This document shows, in pieces, positions 1-9,451 of a stretch of DNA of 64,000 bases. The notes under the pieces are model-generated. The model ran no database searches, was not told the origin of the DNA, and was given only the letters and a program-made list of their open reading frames with translations. Source of the stretch: Poa pratensis. Its lineage: Eukaryota > Streptophyta > Magnoliopsida > Poales > Poaceae. A program made the position numbers and the translations under genes. The stretch spans positions 47,370,758 to 47,434,757 of the forward strand of contig CAMZMU010000027.1 in assembly GCA_947311845.1 (NCBI GenBank), written 5' to 3'. Numbering within the stretch: the stretch's first letter is position 1; each line of letters begins with the position of its first letter.

Positions 1-262
1 TAGCTTTTAGCTCATTAATTCTCTGCCACTTCCACCGCCACCCATCAATTTCATCTGAAATTTCTTCAGGGGTCATCTGGATTTTGTTTTTTTTTTTTGC
101 TATAATTTCTCCCACCTCACGAATGTTGCCCCACTCACTAATTAGCTCCCTATAACAGCTCTTCGGCCTACCCTCCCTAATATTACCTTCAGTCCATATT
201 GCGGCGTGATACAAAACACACCACGACCTATGCTCCGAACTAGGACCCGAACTACCAGACAT
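1..262 (-). CDS. partial open frame of unknown function, running off the left edge
   Basis: On the minus strand an ATG at 262 opens a frame that stays open to the window edge, giving 87 residues. It begins MSGSSGPSSEHRSWCVLYHA and later has a lysine run from an A12 tract, then an acidic stretch (TPEEISDEIDGW) and a WRWKWQR tryptophan cluster. No signal peptide or membrane segment is visible. I do not recognise the family. The base composition is not GC-rich like the kinase genes, and the upstream DNA is repetitive, so a transposon-encoded protein is as likely as a host gene. The A12 run would be prone to frameshifting or sequencing error. The rest of the gene would lie left of the window. Confidence 0.4.
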   Translation of the reverse strand, partial: MSGSSGPSSEHRSWCVLYHAAIWTEGNIREGRPKSCYRELISEWGNIREVGEIIAKKKNKIQMTPEEISDEIDGWRWKWQRINELKA

Positions 263-286
263 CTTTCCTATCCGAAGAGCGGGAGA

Positions 287-432
287 AATATGGCGGGAGA
301 AAAAAGGCGGGAGGAAAATGGCGGGAACAAAATGGCGCGAGAACTATGGCGCGAGAAATATGGCGGGAAAACTATGGCGGGAGAAATATGGCGTGAGAAC
401 TATGGCGGGAGAAATATGGCGGGAATAAAAGC
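287..432. repeat. GGCGGGA-type minisatellite upstream of the left-edge ORF
   Basis: About ten imperfect units of roughly 14-15 bp built on ATGGCGGGAGAAAT or its variants (GGCGCGAGAAC, GGCGGGAAAAC). On the minus strand they read TTTTCCCGCCAT or TTCTCCCGCCAT. At least one unit (near 361-375) contains TTTTCCCGCC, which matches the E2F consensus TTTSSCGC. The array ends about 25 bp before the ATG of the minus-strand frame at 262. Whether it acts as a promoter element is inference. Confidence 0.6.
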
Positions 433-2087
433 CGGGAGCGCGAAACAAATTCGGATCAGGTGTTGCATGCATTAATCGGCTTTAACCAGGAAAATAGCAG
501 CAAAATGGCTCTTTCTGCACGGCCAGAGCCGAAACACGCCTGTCGGCACCGCCGTTACGCGAAAGCCAGAAGTGCATGCAGATTTGCCTCCTTTCGGCTT
601 GGCCCGTACCGAAACCATATGTTTCGGCACGGGCCAGGCCGAAACATTGGTTTCGGTCCGGCCGTTGCCGACGCCGCGCTAGATTCCGAATTTCTCAAAA
701 ACGCGCGTTATTTTCCGAATTTCTGTTTAAAAAAAATATTATTTTAAAAAAAATGTCACAAACGTGAAACTAGGGGTAAAAATGGAATTCACTCAAGACA
801 AAAAATGAACTACTGCAATAAGCCAAACAGTTTAACTATGCTCGATTACATGAAAAAAAATCGCGGGTTCAAACAGTCCAAACAAAATACTTCACCGTTC
901 TACCTTTTCTTCCTGACGGAAAAACCGTTTACCGCTCCATACCAAATATGTCAGACGGAAATGCGGACTCCCAAAAGTGAGATTTTTGAAAAGTCTCCTA
1001 AAAGTAAGATATCTGAAAGTGATGTCATCAGTGAGATGTGGCGACGCGCGGCTTACATATGCACGGGATTTTTGCTGCTCAACCGCTTGATATGATCTGC
1101 AGCTAATATCTTGGGTGCCCAGACCGTTAAGCAGAAAGATCGTTTCGTTGTGGAATGTTGACTTCGGACGTCACCCAACCTAACACGGTTGGGTTTGGGT
1201 TGGGTGCCGCACTGCAGCTTCCCTAAGAATACACCAATTTAGGGTTCTAGACTAGAGGCAGCGAGCTAAACTAGTCAGACACGCAGATGCGGTGGCCTTG
1301 CACCTGGCCGGAGAACCACTAGAACGCCTTCAGAAAAGAAAATGAGAAATGAAAGAACCAGCAATAAAGTTGCCTGCGTATATAAATGGTATGGTAGTTG
1401 GATCACAGCAAGGTTGTTGATAATTTTTCAGATGCTGTATTGGCGACCAAATTCTTCTACAGCATGAAGAATTCACTCTGTTTAACTAGGATAGCCAACT
1501 GCAACCTAGCTATTGTGCTTAAACAGTCCAACACGAGCTCCAGTATTCATAATAAAATGGAGCAAATTTTAGTTCAGGCGTTCTTTCTGGTAAGAAAACA
1601 CGCAAGCGATGAACCAGAGTAATACAAGATGCATATTTTTGTGCCACTTGTACAACTAAGCTGCCAGAGCTGGAAAATCTAGACTTGCACTGATGAGGTT
1701 TCACAGAAGAGCTTTCCGAGAGTTTTGGACGCGTGTCGCGGTAAGCTAGCCTTGAGGGTTTGAACAAGCTCACGCATGGACCTGCTTCCACGTGTGGCAA
1801 AACTCAAACGTGTACGGCAGCTTGCTCCACACTGTTTGAGAAGAACACCTGGGTGCTTGGAGCACGCTGCTTGCCACTTGGACATCACTTGGGGATCAGG
1901 CCGTGCGCAGGATGTCTGAATCTTTTTTGGTTTCGCTTATTACCCAGTGTCACAAGACCCCGTTGACCAGATCACTGTTTTGTCACTCAGAGGAAGAAAT
2001 CTGGTCTTATCTGGTTTATTCTAGTTACCTAAATTCGGTAATCTGATGATTTTGCACGCAATCGTCTTATTTTATACTACTTATAAC
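433..2087. other. gene-free stretch with repeat remnants
   Basis: No supportable gene. 470-700 contains several copies of a CCGAAAC/GTTTCGG theme (for example GTTTCGGCACGGGCCAGGCCGAAAC, split by a few bases), which forms inverted repeats and looks like the end of a DNA transposon. 1005-1285 is an inverted copy of sequence at 19190-19515 and is listed separately. 1290-2087 shows no domain-bearing frame and leads into the 3' flank of the first kinase gene. Confidence 0.5.
1005..1285 (+). repeat. dispersed repeat; inverted partner at 19190-19515
   Basis: Read on the plus strand, this block matches the reverse complement of 19190-19515 for about 280 bp with scattered mismatches and small gaps. 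Shared landmarks include AGATATCTGAA, GTCATCAGTGAGATG, CAGCTAATATCTTGG, AAGATCGTTTCGTTGTGG and ACACCAATTTAGGGTTC. No coding potential is visible. It may be an unclassified transposon piece or part of a local rearrangement of the kinase cluster. Confidence 0.65.
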
Positions 2088-3620
2088 TTACTTTTTTGTT
2101 GAGCAATCAGCTTGCTGATCAGCATTCGAACCGGAAACTGACAGAGAACTACACAAGCCAAGAAAGGCTAGATGATCCAAGTGTTTCGGAGGTGGCGTTC
2201 TCTGGCCGGGACTAGCATGATCTGCTCCTTTTAGCATAGCCCTATGAGAAGAGAAGATATGCTCTAACGCTTGGCAATGGTTCATGCATATCTCTAGGTC
2301 ACCGTTTGTGGAGTCGTCACGCCACACCGATTCGGCACAACTAATTAGAAGGAATTTAAAAGTGGGGATAATAATTTGACGCAATAAAGATTCTGTTATT
2401 TCACTTTCAACAAAGGTAATGACAGGGGGAGGAAATACAAGTGGGTCACTGAAGAAACCCGAACAAAACTCTGTCTGCTGCTCAACTAACAGAGCGGTTA
2501 ATCCTACTGTAGACACACGACCAGAACCCGCCACGTATGCATCGGAGAAATCGGGCTCTGTTTCCATGGCATCAGTCGGAATGCAGTCGTCCTCGCCGAC
2601 CTTGTCCGCGGCGGCATCGCCAGCTTGACAGCTGTCGTTGAGCACGTCGATCCAGCCTGCGTCTGAATCCCAATCCGGGAAGGACGAGAAGGAGGACGCC
2701 AATGTTGTGATCCTGTCGGCAGGGCTGTCCGAAAATTCCTCGTCTTCGGTGTCGGACTCCCAGAGCGCGGCCTCCAGCGTGCTCTTGGGAGACACCCATT
2801 TGGTCGCCACCTCCTCCGGCTTTTCGCCGCAGCCGGCCGATGCCAGGAACGGGTGTTCCAGCAGCTGCGCCGCCGTGCACCGGTCGCGGGCGTTTCTCGC
2901 GAAGCACATGGACAGGAAGTGCTTCGCCTCTGCAGACAGCCACGCCGGCGTCTCCGGTACGGAGTCCGTGTAGCCAATCCGGTGCATCGCCGCGAGGACG
3001 TCGTCCATGTCGCTCCACGGGGCGCGGCCGGTGGCCATCTCGACGACCGTGCAGCCCAGCGCCCAGACGTCGGCGGCAGGCCCCTGCTCCTCGCCCCGCG
3101 CCACCTCGGGCGCCATGAACGCCGGCGTGCTCCCGATGGGCCGATCGCAACCCACCATCCTAGCGCACCCGAAGTCGGCGATCTTGGCTCGGCCGTCGGC
3201 GCCGACCACGATGTTCCTCCCCTTGACGTCCCCGTGAACGAGACGCCTCCCGTGGAGGTACGCCAGCCCTCTGGCCACGTCCGCGGCGTACGCCCGGATC
3301 GCGCACTCGTCGAGCCGGCCCCCGCACCTCGCGGCGACGTCGGCGAGCGAGCCGCCTGGCGCAAACTCGAGGAACAGCTGGCACTCGCCCGCGCCCGCGG
3401 CGGCGCGGAAGCCGAGGCAGGGCAGGACGTGCGGCGAGCTGAGCCCGGACAGAATGTCCCCCTCGCGCCTGAGCTGTTCCGCCGCCCCGGCCGCGCGCGC
3501 CGACTTGACGGCGAAGAGCGCGCCCGAGAGGTCGTCGGCGGCGAGGGCCACCACGGCGCCGGACGCCCCGCGGCCGAGCGTGCGGACGCGTGTCCACCTG
3601 CCGCTGACCGCTGTATCCAT
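2088..3620 (-). CDS. MAPKKK17/18-like serine/threonine protein kinase (kinase gene 1)
   Basis: Single-exon frame of 510 residues. The start is the ATG at 3620 (MDTAVSGRWTRVRTLG), because the kinase domain begins at once and a TATA box lies about 100 bp upstream; the frame's extension to 4079 would cross that promoter. Kinase domain, residues ~9-259: glycine loop GRGASGAVV (16-24), ATP-binding Lys39, helix-C Glu53, catalytic loop HGDVKGRN (129-136; HGD replaces HRD), DFG at 149-151, and TPAFMAPE (165-172). The MAPE segment and WxxGC motif are typical of MEKK-type MAP3Ks, which phosphorylate MAP2Ks. The C-terminal tail carries an SPKSTL motif followed by acidic residues, and PDWDSDAGWIDVL, both shared with the two paralogues at 13.6-15.1 and 22.9-24.3 kb. 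Plant MAPKKK17/18 kinases are ABA-responsive; assignment to that role is inference. The tail after ~370 is not conserved with the paralogues. Confidence 0.9.
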   Translation of the reverse strand: MDTAVSGRWTRVRTLGRGASGAVVALAADDLSGALFAVKSARAAGAAEQLRREGDILSGLSSPHVLPCLGFRAAAGAGECQLFLEFAPGGSLADVAARCGGRLDECAIRAYAADVARGLAYLHGRRLVHGDVKGRNIVVGADGRAKIADFGCARMVGCDRPIGSTPAFMAPEVARGEEQGPAADVWALGCTVVEMATGRAPWSDMDDVLAAMHRIGYTDSVPETPAWLSAEAKHFLSMCFARNARDRCTAAQLLEHPFLASAGCGEKPEEVATKWVSPKSTLEAALWESDTEDEEFSDSPADRITTLASSFSSFPDWDSDAGWIDVLNDSCQAGDAAADKVGEDDCIPTDAMETEPDFSDAYVAGSGRVSTVGLTALLVEQQTEFCSGFFSDPLVFPPPVITFVESEITESLLRQIIIPTFKFLLISCAESVWRDDSTNGDLEICMNHCQALEHIFSSHRAMLKGADHASPGQRTPPPKHLDHLAFLGLCSSLSVSGSNADQQADCSTKK

Positions 3621-3715
3621 TTCTTGTTTTCTCGTTTTGCTTTCGAATTTGTGTGTGGCTCCTCGGAGTTCGATTGGTTTCTGCGATTTGACGAAGAGGA
3701 GCTCGGATCGGCGTG

Positions 3716-3724
3716 TATATATAT
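3716..3724 (-). promoter_or_regulatory. TATA box of kinase gene 1
   Basis: ATATATATA on the minus strand, 96-104 bp upstream of the ATG at 3620, in an otherwise GC-rich context. Spacing fits a short 5' leader. Confidence 0.7.
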
Positions 3725-3751
3725 GGCGGGAGGCCGGAGAAGATATGCGAA

Positions 3752-3757
3752 CACGTG
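3752..3757 (-). promoter_or_regulatory. G-box/ABRE core upstream of kinase gene 1
   Basis: CACGTG within ACACGTGGC on the plus strand, an exact ABRE-type core, about 30 bp upstream of the TATA box. A second CACGTG lies at 3903-3908. This fits ABA or stress regulation by bZIP factors, which is inference. Confidence 0.55.
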
Positions 3758-4079
3758 GCCTGGTTTCGATCATCCGCGGTGTGGTGTGAAAAGCATGTGA
3801 CGACGGAGCAGCGCGAGGAAACGGGAGGCTGCGCGTCAACGGGGACACTGGCATGTGGGCCTCGCGAGCAGGAGGCATCGGCAACGTGGCCTCATGGGAG
3901 AGCACGTGTGGATTGGCAGATTTGTGCACCGGAACGCGGGGAAAGGAGACTGAAAACGACCTCAAATTGGCAAAAGAGGCCGCGTCCGAGCGCTCGTGTC
4001 CTCTCTTATATCTCCAGGGAAGGTTCTTCAGCCACGTCATCGCTTCTCTCACGGTGGTGTGAGCTGATGAATGACGCAA

Positions 4080-6744
4080 CTCCTGAGAATATAATGGAAT
4101 GCGGCTGAGAAATGGTGATACAGATTAAATCGATTTCAATTAGCCACAATCAAGAATGTATATTTGTTGATAGCAGTTAGCCACGAAGTGACACTAAATA
4201 AGTGTTAACCTGCCCCATACAAATAAAGTGTTGATCTGCAGTTCAATTCATTTTTTAAGAAAAGTTACACGCACGGCACTTTTGTCATTAGAAGGTGGAA
4301 CTAAGTGTAACTGCAAGAGAAATTTGTTATTGTAGGGGAACAGACTGAAAAAAACTCTATGAAGCACATGCAAACTATTTCAGAGAACAAAAATACACTG
4401 CTGCTGATTTTTTTTTAGGTTAGTCTTGACTAACTGAAAAATCTTATGAACCCCAAGCGAACTATATCCTCAAGTTATGAGATGTGTCAACTATTTAGGT
4501 TAGTCTTGACTCACTGAAAAATCTTATGTTGTGCTCCTTCCACACATTTTTGGGTGATATATGACTCTTGTCCACTTCAGATCATTCGGCTGCATTCAGT
4601 GGTAGCCAAGCTCGTCTAGCACCACTAACCCACCGATGGGAAATAATGTGTTCCGGTGATGATCCATGTTCAATTATCCACGAAAAGCCCTGCCAGTGAG
4701 CGAAACTATGAAGCAATTATATATGTGAAGAGTCATTTTTTGGTCTCGGACCAAAGGGGCCAAAACCTATTTCTATGGTCACCCCTCGATCACAAGAAAA
4801 TCGTCTACGTCTATAGAAAATCAACTAGGTGAAAAGCTTCCATTAGACATTGTTCGTGTTTTGTGAAGTTTCGCTTGTAGGGTCTAGATGGGCGAGATTG
4901 GGATCTCACTATTACCTAATGAGATTGTTGGATATAATTCAACATTTACAAAAAGAATTTTAAGTAAAGTATATAATTGATTACAACAAAATATGTGACT
5001 TGTATTGTCGCAACAAACTTCCACTAAATATCTCGTAAGCATATTCGTTTTATAATAAGAAGGATGACTCACCGGTTCCATTTCATCACAACTAAAGTTT
5101 AAACCAAGTATCACATCAAAATGAACATGAGTTTTGAATTTGATATGGTCGGAGATAATTATATCTATGTCTCCTAAATCCCACAGTGTTTCACGTGTTT
5201 TGTAATTAGATCATAAAACACAATTTACCCAGATTAGGGCCCACATGAGACGGCTGATACCTTAGTTCTTCCATAGCGGGTACATTGGAACTTTGGGTCC
5301 AGAGCAATAAATATATTTTTTACTTAACTTTTATACTTATCTAGATCTTATTTTAAGCATGTTATACTTGTAAAAAAACTATATTTTTTCTTTTGGCGTA
5401 ATTTAACCATGTGACTTGCAATTTTGCTAAATATTAGTTGATATACTTTTTATTTGTTCCGGGTATCAAAGAAAGATAGTAAACCGTATCTTATAACAAG
5501 ATAGGTATATAAATATTGCTTCTTCAATTTATAATCTACATAATTTAAACGTATTTATAATCAAGATATGTAAAGAATATGATTTAAGAAACATCTCACC
5601 TGTGGTTTCTAGTGCATGATTAAGTAAGCATATGTACTGAAACTTTTAGAATATAAACTAGACCAATGAAATTATTCTTTACTTATTTTTTCATAATCAA
5701 ATTATCTAGCAAGTAAAAACTTAACACAATGTACATGCTAGATACTTGATGTTTCAAACAACATTGTTTAGAGCAACCACCAATGAATATAAAATGGCGT
5801 GTGTTCTAGCACGACACCAAACTCCTGAGCTCAGGACTGGGCTTGTTGGACACAACCGTGTGTGGCCGGTTGTTTGACAAATCTTACGCCTCATGCATGT
5901 GTTGTGGTGAACGCGTTGTCCGTGGAAGCTGCTGCGGGGCTCACTAGCTCGTCGAGGAACAACGATGATGACGCTTGTGTGCTTCCCCGTTGGTGTCTCT
6001 CCCCTGAGTGGTGTGTGTTGCATCATTTTTGATTGCTAGATCAGTTGGGTGTGGTGTACCGGTTTTCTCCCTGTTTTCCGATTTTCCGTAACTGAAAGTC
6101 TTTTTCCTAATCAATTACTAAAATAGTTAGTTATTTGCCTTATTTTTTTCTAAATAGAATGATAGGTACTTATTCAATTTGTCATCATTTTAGTGGGTTA
6201 TTTTCAGCCTCAATCAACATCTCACACCTTATTCAACCGAAATGCAACAGAAAAGAGTGTCCAAAGTTTTAATTAGGGTAATCTAGAAGATTTTTCGCTA
6301 GATGGGGTAATTTGTGTCATAAATGTAAAACTACAAGGTAAAAAGTGGAGTTCACTGATAATTTAACAATCAAGACGTGTTTTGCTGGTCCATGTTCTTA
6401 TCACTGGCATTTCATGGTCTATCGATCTAAACCACCTGTGAGGAGCCTTGGATTAGATGCGTGTGCCTCCGATCTAAAATGCTCGATGACGACAAAGAGA
6501 AGAGATCAATCACAACACGTATACACTGAATAGAGTACAGTCGGAGGAAGAAAAGTGCTGCGAGCCAATAATCACGCTCTGGTGATAAACATCGCATCCC
6601 CTGGACTGTGCCAGCAAAGAGACGAACCCCGGGCATCAATCTACTAATCATTCTTAGCTCAGCTCATTAGTCCACGACAGATACTAGCAGATAGTTCGAT
6701 ACTCATTTTCGAGATACAAGTGTGAGCTCTCACTGCTGCATAAT
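4080..6744. other. intergenic DNA, no gene seen
   Basis: AT-rich sequence with no frame showing a recognisable domain. It contains a 35 bp direct repeat (4414-4448 and 4494-4528). 5754-6026 is a more GC-balanced patch with a 90-codon minus-strand frame of no recognisable content. Confidence 0.5.
4414..4528. repeat. 35 bp direct repeat
   Basis: TTTAGGTTAGTCTTGACT followed by (A/C)ACTGAAAAATCTTATG occurs at 4414-4448 and again at 4494-4528, offset by 80 bp. There is one mismatch in the part compared (TAACTG versus TCACTG). Probably a small local duplication. Confidence 0.7.
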
Positions 6745-6756
6745 AATCGTGGTGGT

Positions 6757-7562
6757 ATAATAATAAATCACGGCTCCAGCTAAGGTGTCCCATTCTTATC
6801 CTCTTCGTCTCCCTCCTAAAACACTTTAGCTGAGAGCTCTCGTGCGGTGCTCGGGCCGATCCGAGGCCTCTCTCGCCGGCACTGCCGGCTGGAGATGGCT
6901 GAGGGGAGGCCCTAGTCGTCGTCCTGTGCATAGTAGGTGTAGAGTTGCCGGCTGCTTGCCGGGTAGGGGCGTTCTGCCCGTAGATGTGAGCGGAGCTCTG
7001 GGTCAACGCGGCCAGACTTGGAGTTTCGGGTTTTTCTTCTTGCCTTCTTTGCTTCTATGGTTGAAGCTAGGAGGGGAGGAGAGGGACAACGCTCTTCTGA
7101 ATAAGTTGGTGGCTCGCAGCCACTGCGCGGTGTGCTGCTCTCGATCTGCTTCGAAGATCCCTCCGGCCGGCCTTGGTGGCAAGGGGAGGAGATGGAAGGG
7201 CGAGTTGGGGGCCTGGACGGTGTTGCGTCGGCTGGAAGAAGGGTGGAGTTGGGGAGAGGTTGCTGTGGCCGTGTTCGTTCAGCGAGTTCAGATTCCGTCG
7301 CGCGGCGGCGGATGGTTCTTGCGGCCGTCTACTACTTGTGGTGGCGCCTCTTCTCCGGCGGCTGGTGGTACGGCGACGTCGACGACGTCTAGGTTTCTTG
7401 GGAGAGTGGTGGTGGGTATGATTGTGTTCTTCCCAGGAGGCTCGGGGTGCTTTGTGCTAATTGCAGGGTTCCTTTGTTGTTTCTTTTCTTTGTTGGATCT
7501 CTCTGTAATTTGTACTCTGCTTCCTGATATATGAATCAGACCCTTTTCAAAAAAAAAAAAAA
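6757..7562 (+). mobile_element. polyadenylated non-autonomous retroposon (LINE-type), 0.8 kb
   Basis: The element is bounded by a 12 bp target site duplication, AATCGTGGTGGT, at 6745-6756 and 7563-7574, and ends with an A tract at 7551-7562. The body is GC-rich in the first two thirds and T-rich near the end (CTGTAATTTGTACTCTGC then TCAGACCC before the A tract). It has an open frame of 230 codons (6842-7534) with low-complexity Gly/Arg/Ser content and no domain, which I take as a by-product of composition. Its architecture resembles the retroposons at 49927-50650 and 19684-21247. Confidence 0.75.
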
Positions 7563-7869
7563 AATCGTGGTGGTGAGTTGGCATTGTTGGTAGGTGCTCC
7601 ACTCGGAATCCCCCATTACCTGTCACAGTGATCTCCTCGACAAGTGTCAGGAGCACAGCGTTTTCTCTTCTTGATGGAGTATATTATCGCGTGGGAAACC
7701 GGTGAAGTATTGGCGTTTAGTTCTTGGTGGCAGAGCATGACACGTCTTGTTGCTTGCGTCGCAGTGGATGGGGCTATATTTGCGTTGCTTCATAATCCTA
7801 TTTTAGAATATTGAGTCCTTTTAGAAAAGCAGTGGTAGAGAGTACAGTACACCCCACAAACAAAGTGGT

Positions 7870-8490
7870 ATGTACCGATGGCACCCGCACCCATTGGGTT
7901 TGGGTATTGCTTAACCAAACCCGCACCCGCGTCCTGAAATTTTAACCACACCCGCATCCACGTGGGTATTAAAAACCCACGGGTAAACCACCAAATAACA
8001 CAATATGTAAGAAACTGTCGATCTGTATATATGCTCATTTATTCATTGATTCAGCAAACGAGACATATATAAAATTAACAATAAAATACCACACCATATA
8101 TAAAATGAACAACAAAACAACTCATCGTATATGAAAATAACATCAAAACAATATTTTAGATATAAAAAACAATAGACATATATGAAAAATGACATCATTA
8201 CAGCCCAACATAAGTCGAGAAACAAGCAAAAATTACCTAGACGGTTAGTATTTCAGGATGTTTCCAAAATAACCTTATGTTACCACAAATATACATGTCA
8301 TAAACAAAAATAGTTGGATACATGGGTATGCGGGTACGGGTACTAATTTATCATACCCGTGCCCACGATACTCACTCGGTACACAGTTTTTACCATTTAC
8401 GTATCCATGGTAAAGTTTTTTAACCAAACCTTTACCCTAATGGGTAAATACTCACTGCGTATGCGGGTAAATGGGTACCCATTGCCTGAT
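7870..8490. repeat. degenerate inverted-repeat element with GGGTA-rich ends
   Basis: The left end carries ACCCGCACCCATTGGGTTTGGG and the right end carries GTAAATGGGTACCCATTGCC. The two ends are roughly reverse complementary, with an AT-rich core between. This is the layout of a non-autonomous terminal-inverted-repeat (TIR) DNA transposon. I could not find a clean target duplication, so the superfamily is open. Confidence 0.4.
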
Positions 8491-8643
8491 ACTGCTTGAC
8501 TAGGATAAAAAATACTGAGCATAAGTCAGTCGACATTAATAGGACTGTTAGATGATTGACGGCTGGCGTATATATGTTGAACTAAGCCAGCTCGGTTAAC
8601 CATCGGCATATTTTTCAATTAAATTACAACACATATATTTGTA

Positions 8644-8906
8644 CTTCCTCCATTTATGAAAGTAAGACATATATACGTTTTCAAAAATCAACTAATTTAA
8701 AGTTTGACAAGTATCACTTAAAATAATTGTTAACATCTACAATCCCACATCAATACCGTTAGATACATCATAAAACATATTTTCATAGAATATATGTGTT
8801 AGTTGTTGACCGTTTTTATAAAAATTGAATAAATATGACTCCTTTAACTTTAAAAAAAATGAATTCTCAATTTTTTTTAAATGTATTTATTTCAGAAATG
8901 GAGGGG
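8644..8906. mobile_element. degenerate Stowaway-like MITE
   Basis: Flanked by TA on each side (8642-8643 and 8907-8908). The left end CTTCCTCCATTTATGAAAG and the right end CAGAAATGGAGGGG are imperfect inverted repeats of the Stowaway (Tc1/mariner) CTCCCTCCG type. The interior is AT-rich. Confidence 0.5.
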
Positions 8907-9116
8907 TAAGAAGATCAAATATACATTTTCCTTAGAATAACTCAATATCACGAGAAATTGAGAATGCAAATAGTAAGATTATTAAAAAAAAACCAAGATC
9001 CAATGCACACAATTACCAATAACGACATCAATATATAGTCTAACTTCTCTGCAGTGTTAACACATCAATAAGAGCTTATTTAACAGAACCAAAGATTCGC
9101 CGCTTCCATTAAGTTA

Positions 9117-9349
9117 CTACCTCCTTTCACCACTAAATTGCGTTTGTTTAGTCAAATACAATTTGTTTCTTACAAATTTGAACACATATCTATGAAAAAA
9201 TATCATCATCTGTAATATATATTATAAAAAATTATTAATATTTTCATATATATTGATAGTATATATATTAATAATTTTCATACTTGGTGGAACATTTAAA
9301 TGTCTGATTCAAGAAATTCATAACACGACGTAAATAGAACCGAAGAGAG
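9117..9349. mobile_element. degenerate Stowaway-like MITE
   Basis: TA flanks (9115-9116 and 9350-9351). Left end CTACCTCCTTTCACC; right end GAACCGAAGAGAG. These are imperfect inverted repeats of the Stowaway type with an AT-rich, hairpin-prone core. Confidence 0.45.
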
Positions 9350-9451
9350 TACACGAAAAGAGTTTATTACGAAATATAATGGTGACTACGAGGACCTCAG
9401 GCTTAGCGCTACACGTGTTACTAGACAGTGTCTAGTAACTAGTGTGCACAT

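Larger units (their letters stand above)
7575..9439. other. intergenic DNA with MITE-like elements, no gene
   Basis: AT-rich. Holds a GGGTA-rich inverted-repeat element (about 7870-8490) and two degenerate Stowaway-like elements (8644-8906, 9117-9349). No coding gene is supportable. Confidence 0.5.

Noticed and set aside
2504..3800. Long frames in other phases over kinase gene 1 (minus 2504-3754, plus 2853-3800)
   Set aside because: They are Arg/Pro/Ala-rich shadows of a GC-rich gene, have no domains, and the same shadows recur over genes 2 and 3.
3621..4079. N-terminal extension of kinase gene 1 to 4079
   Set aside because: It crosses the TATA box and two G-boxes, and the kinase domain begins right at the ATG at 3620, as in both paralogues.
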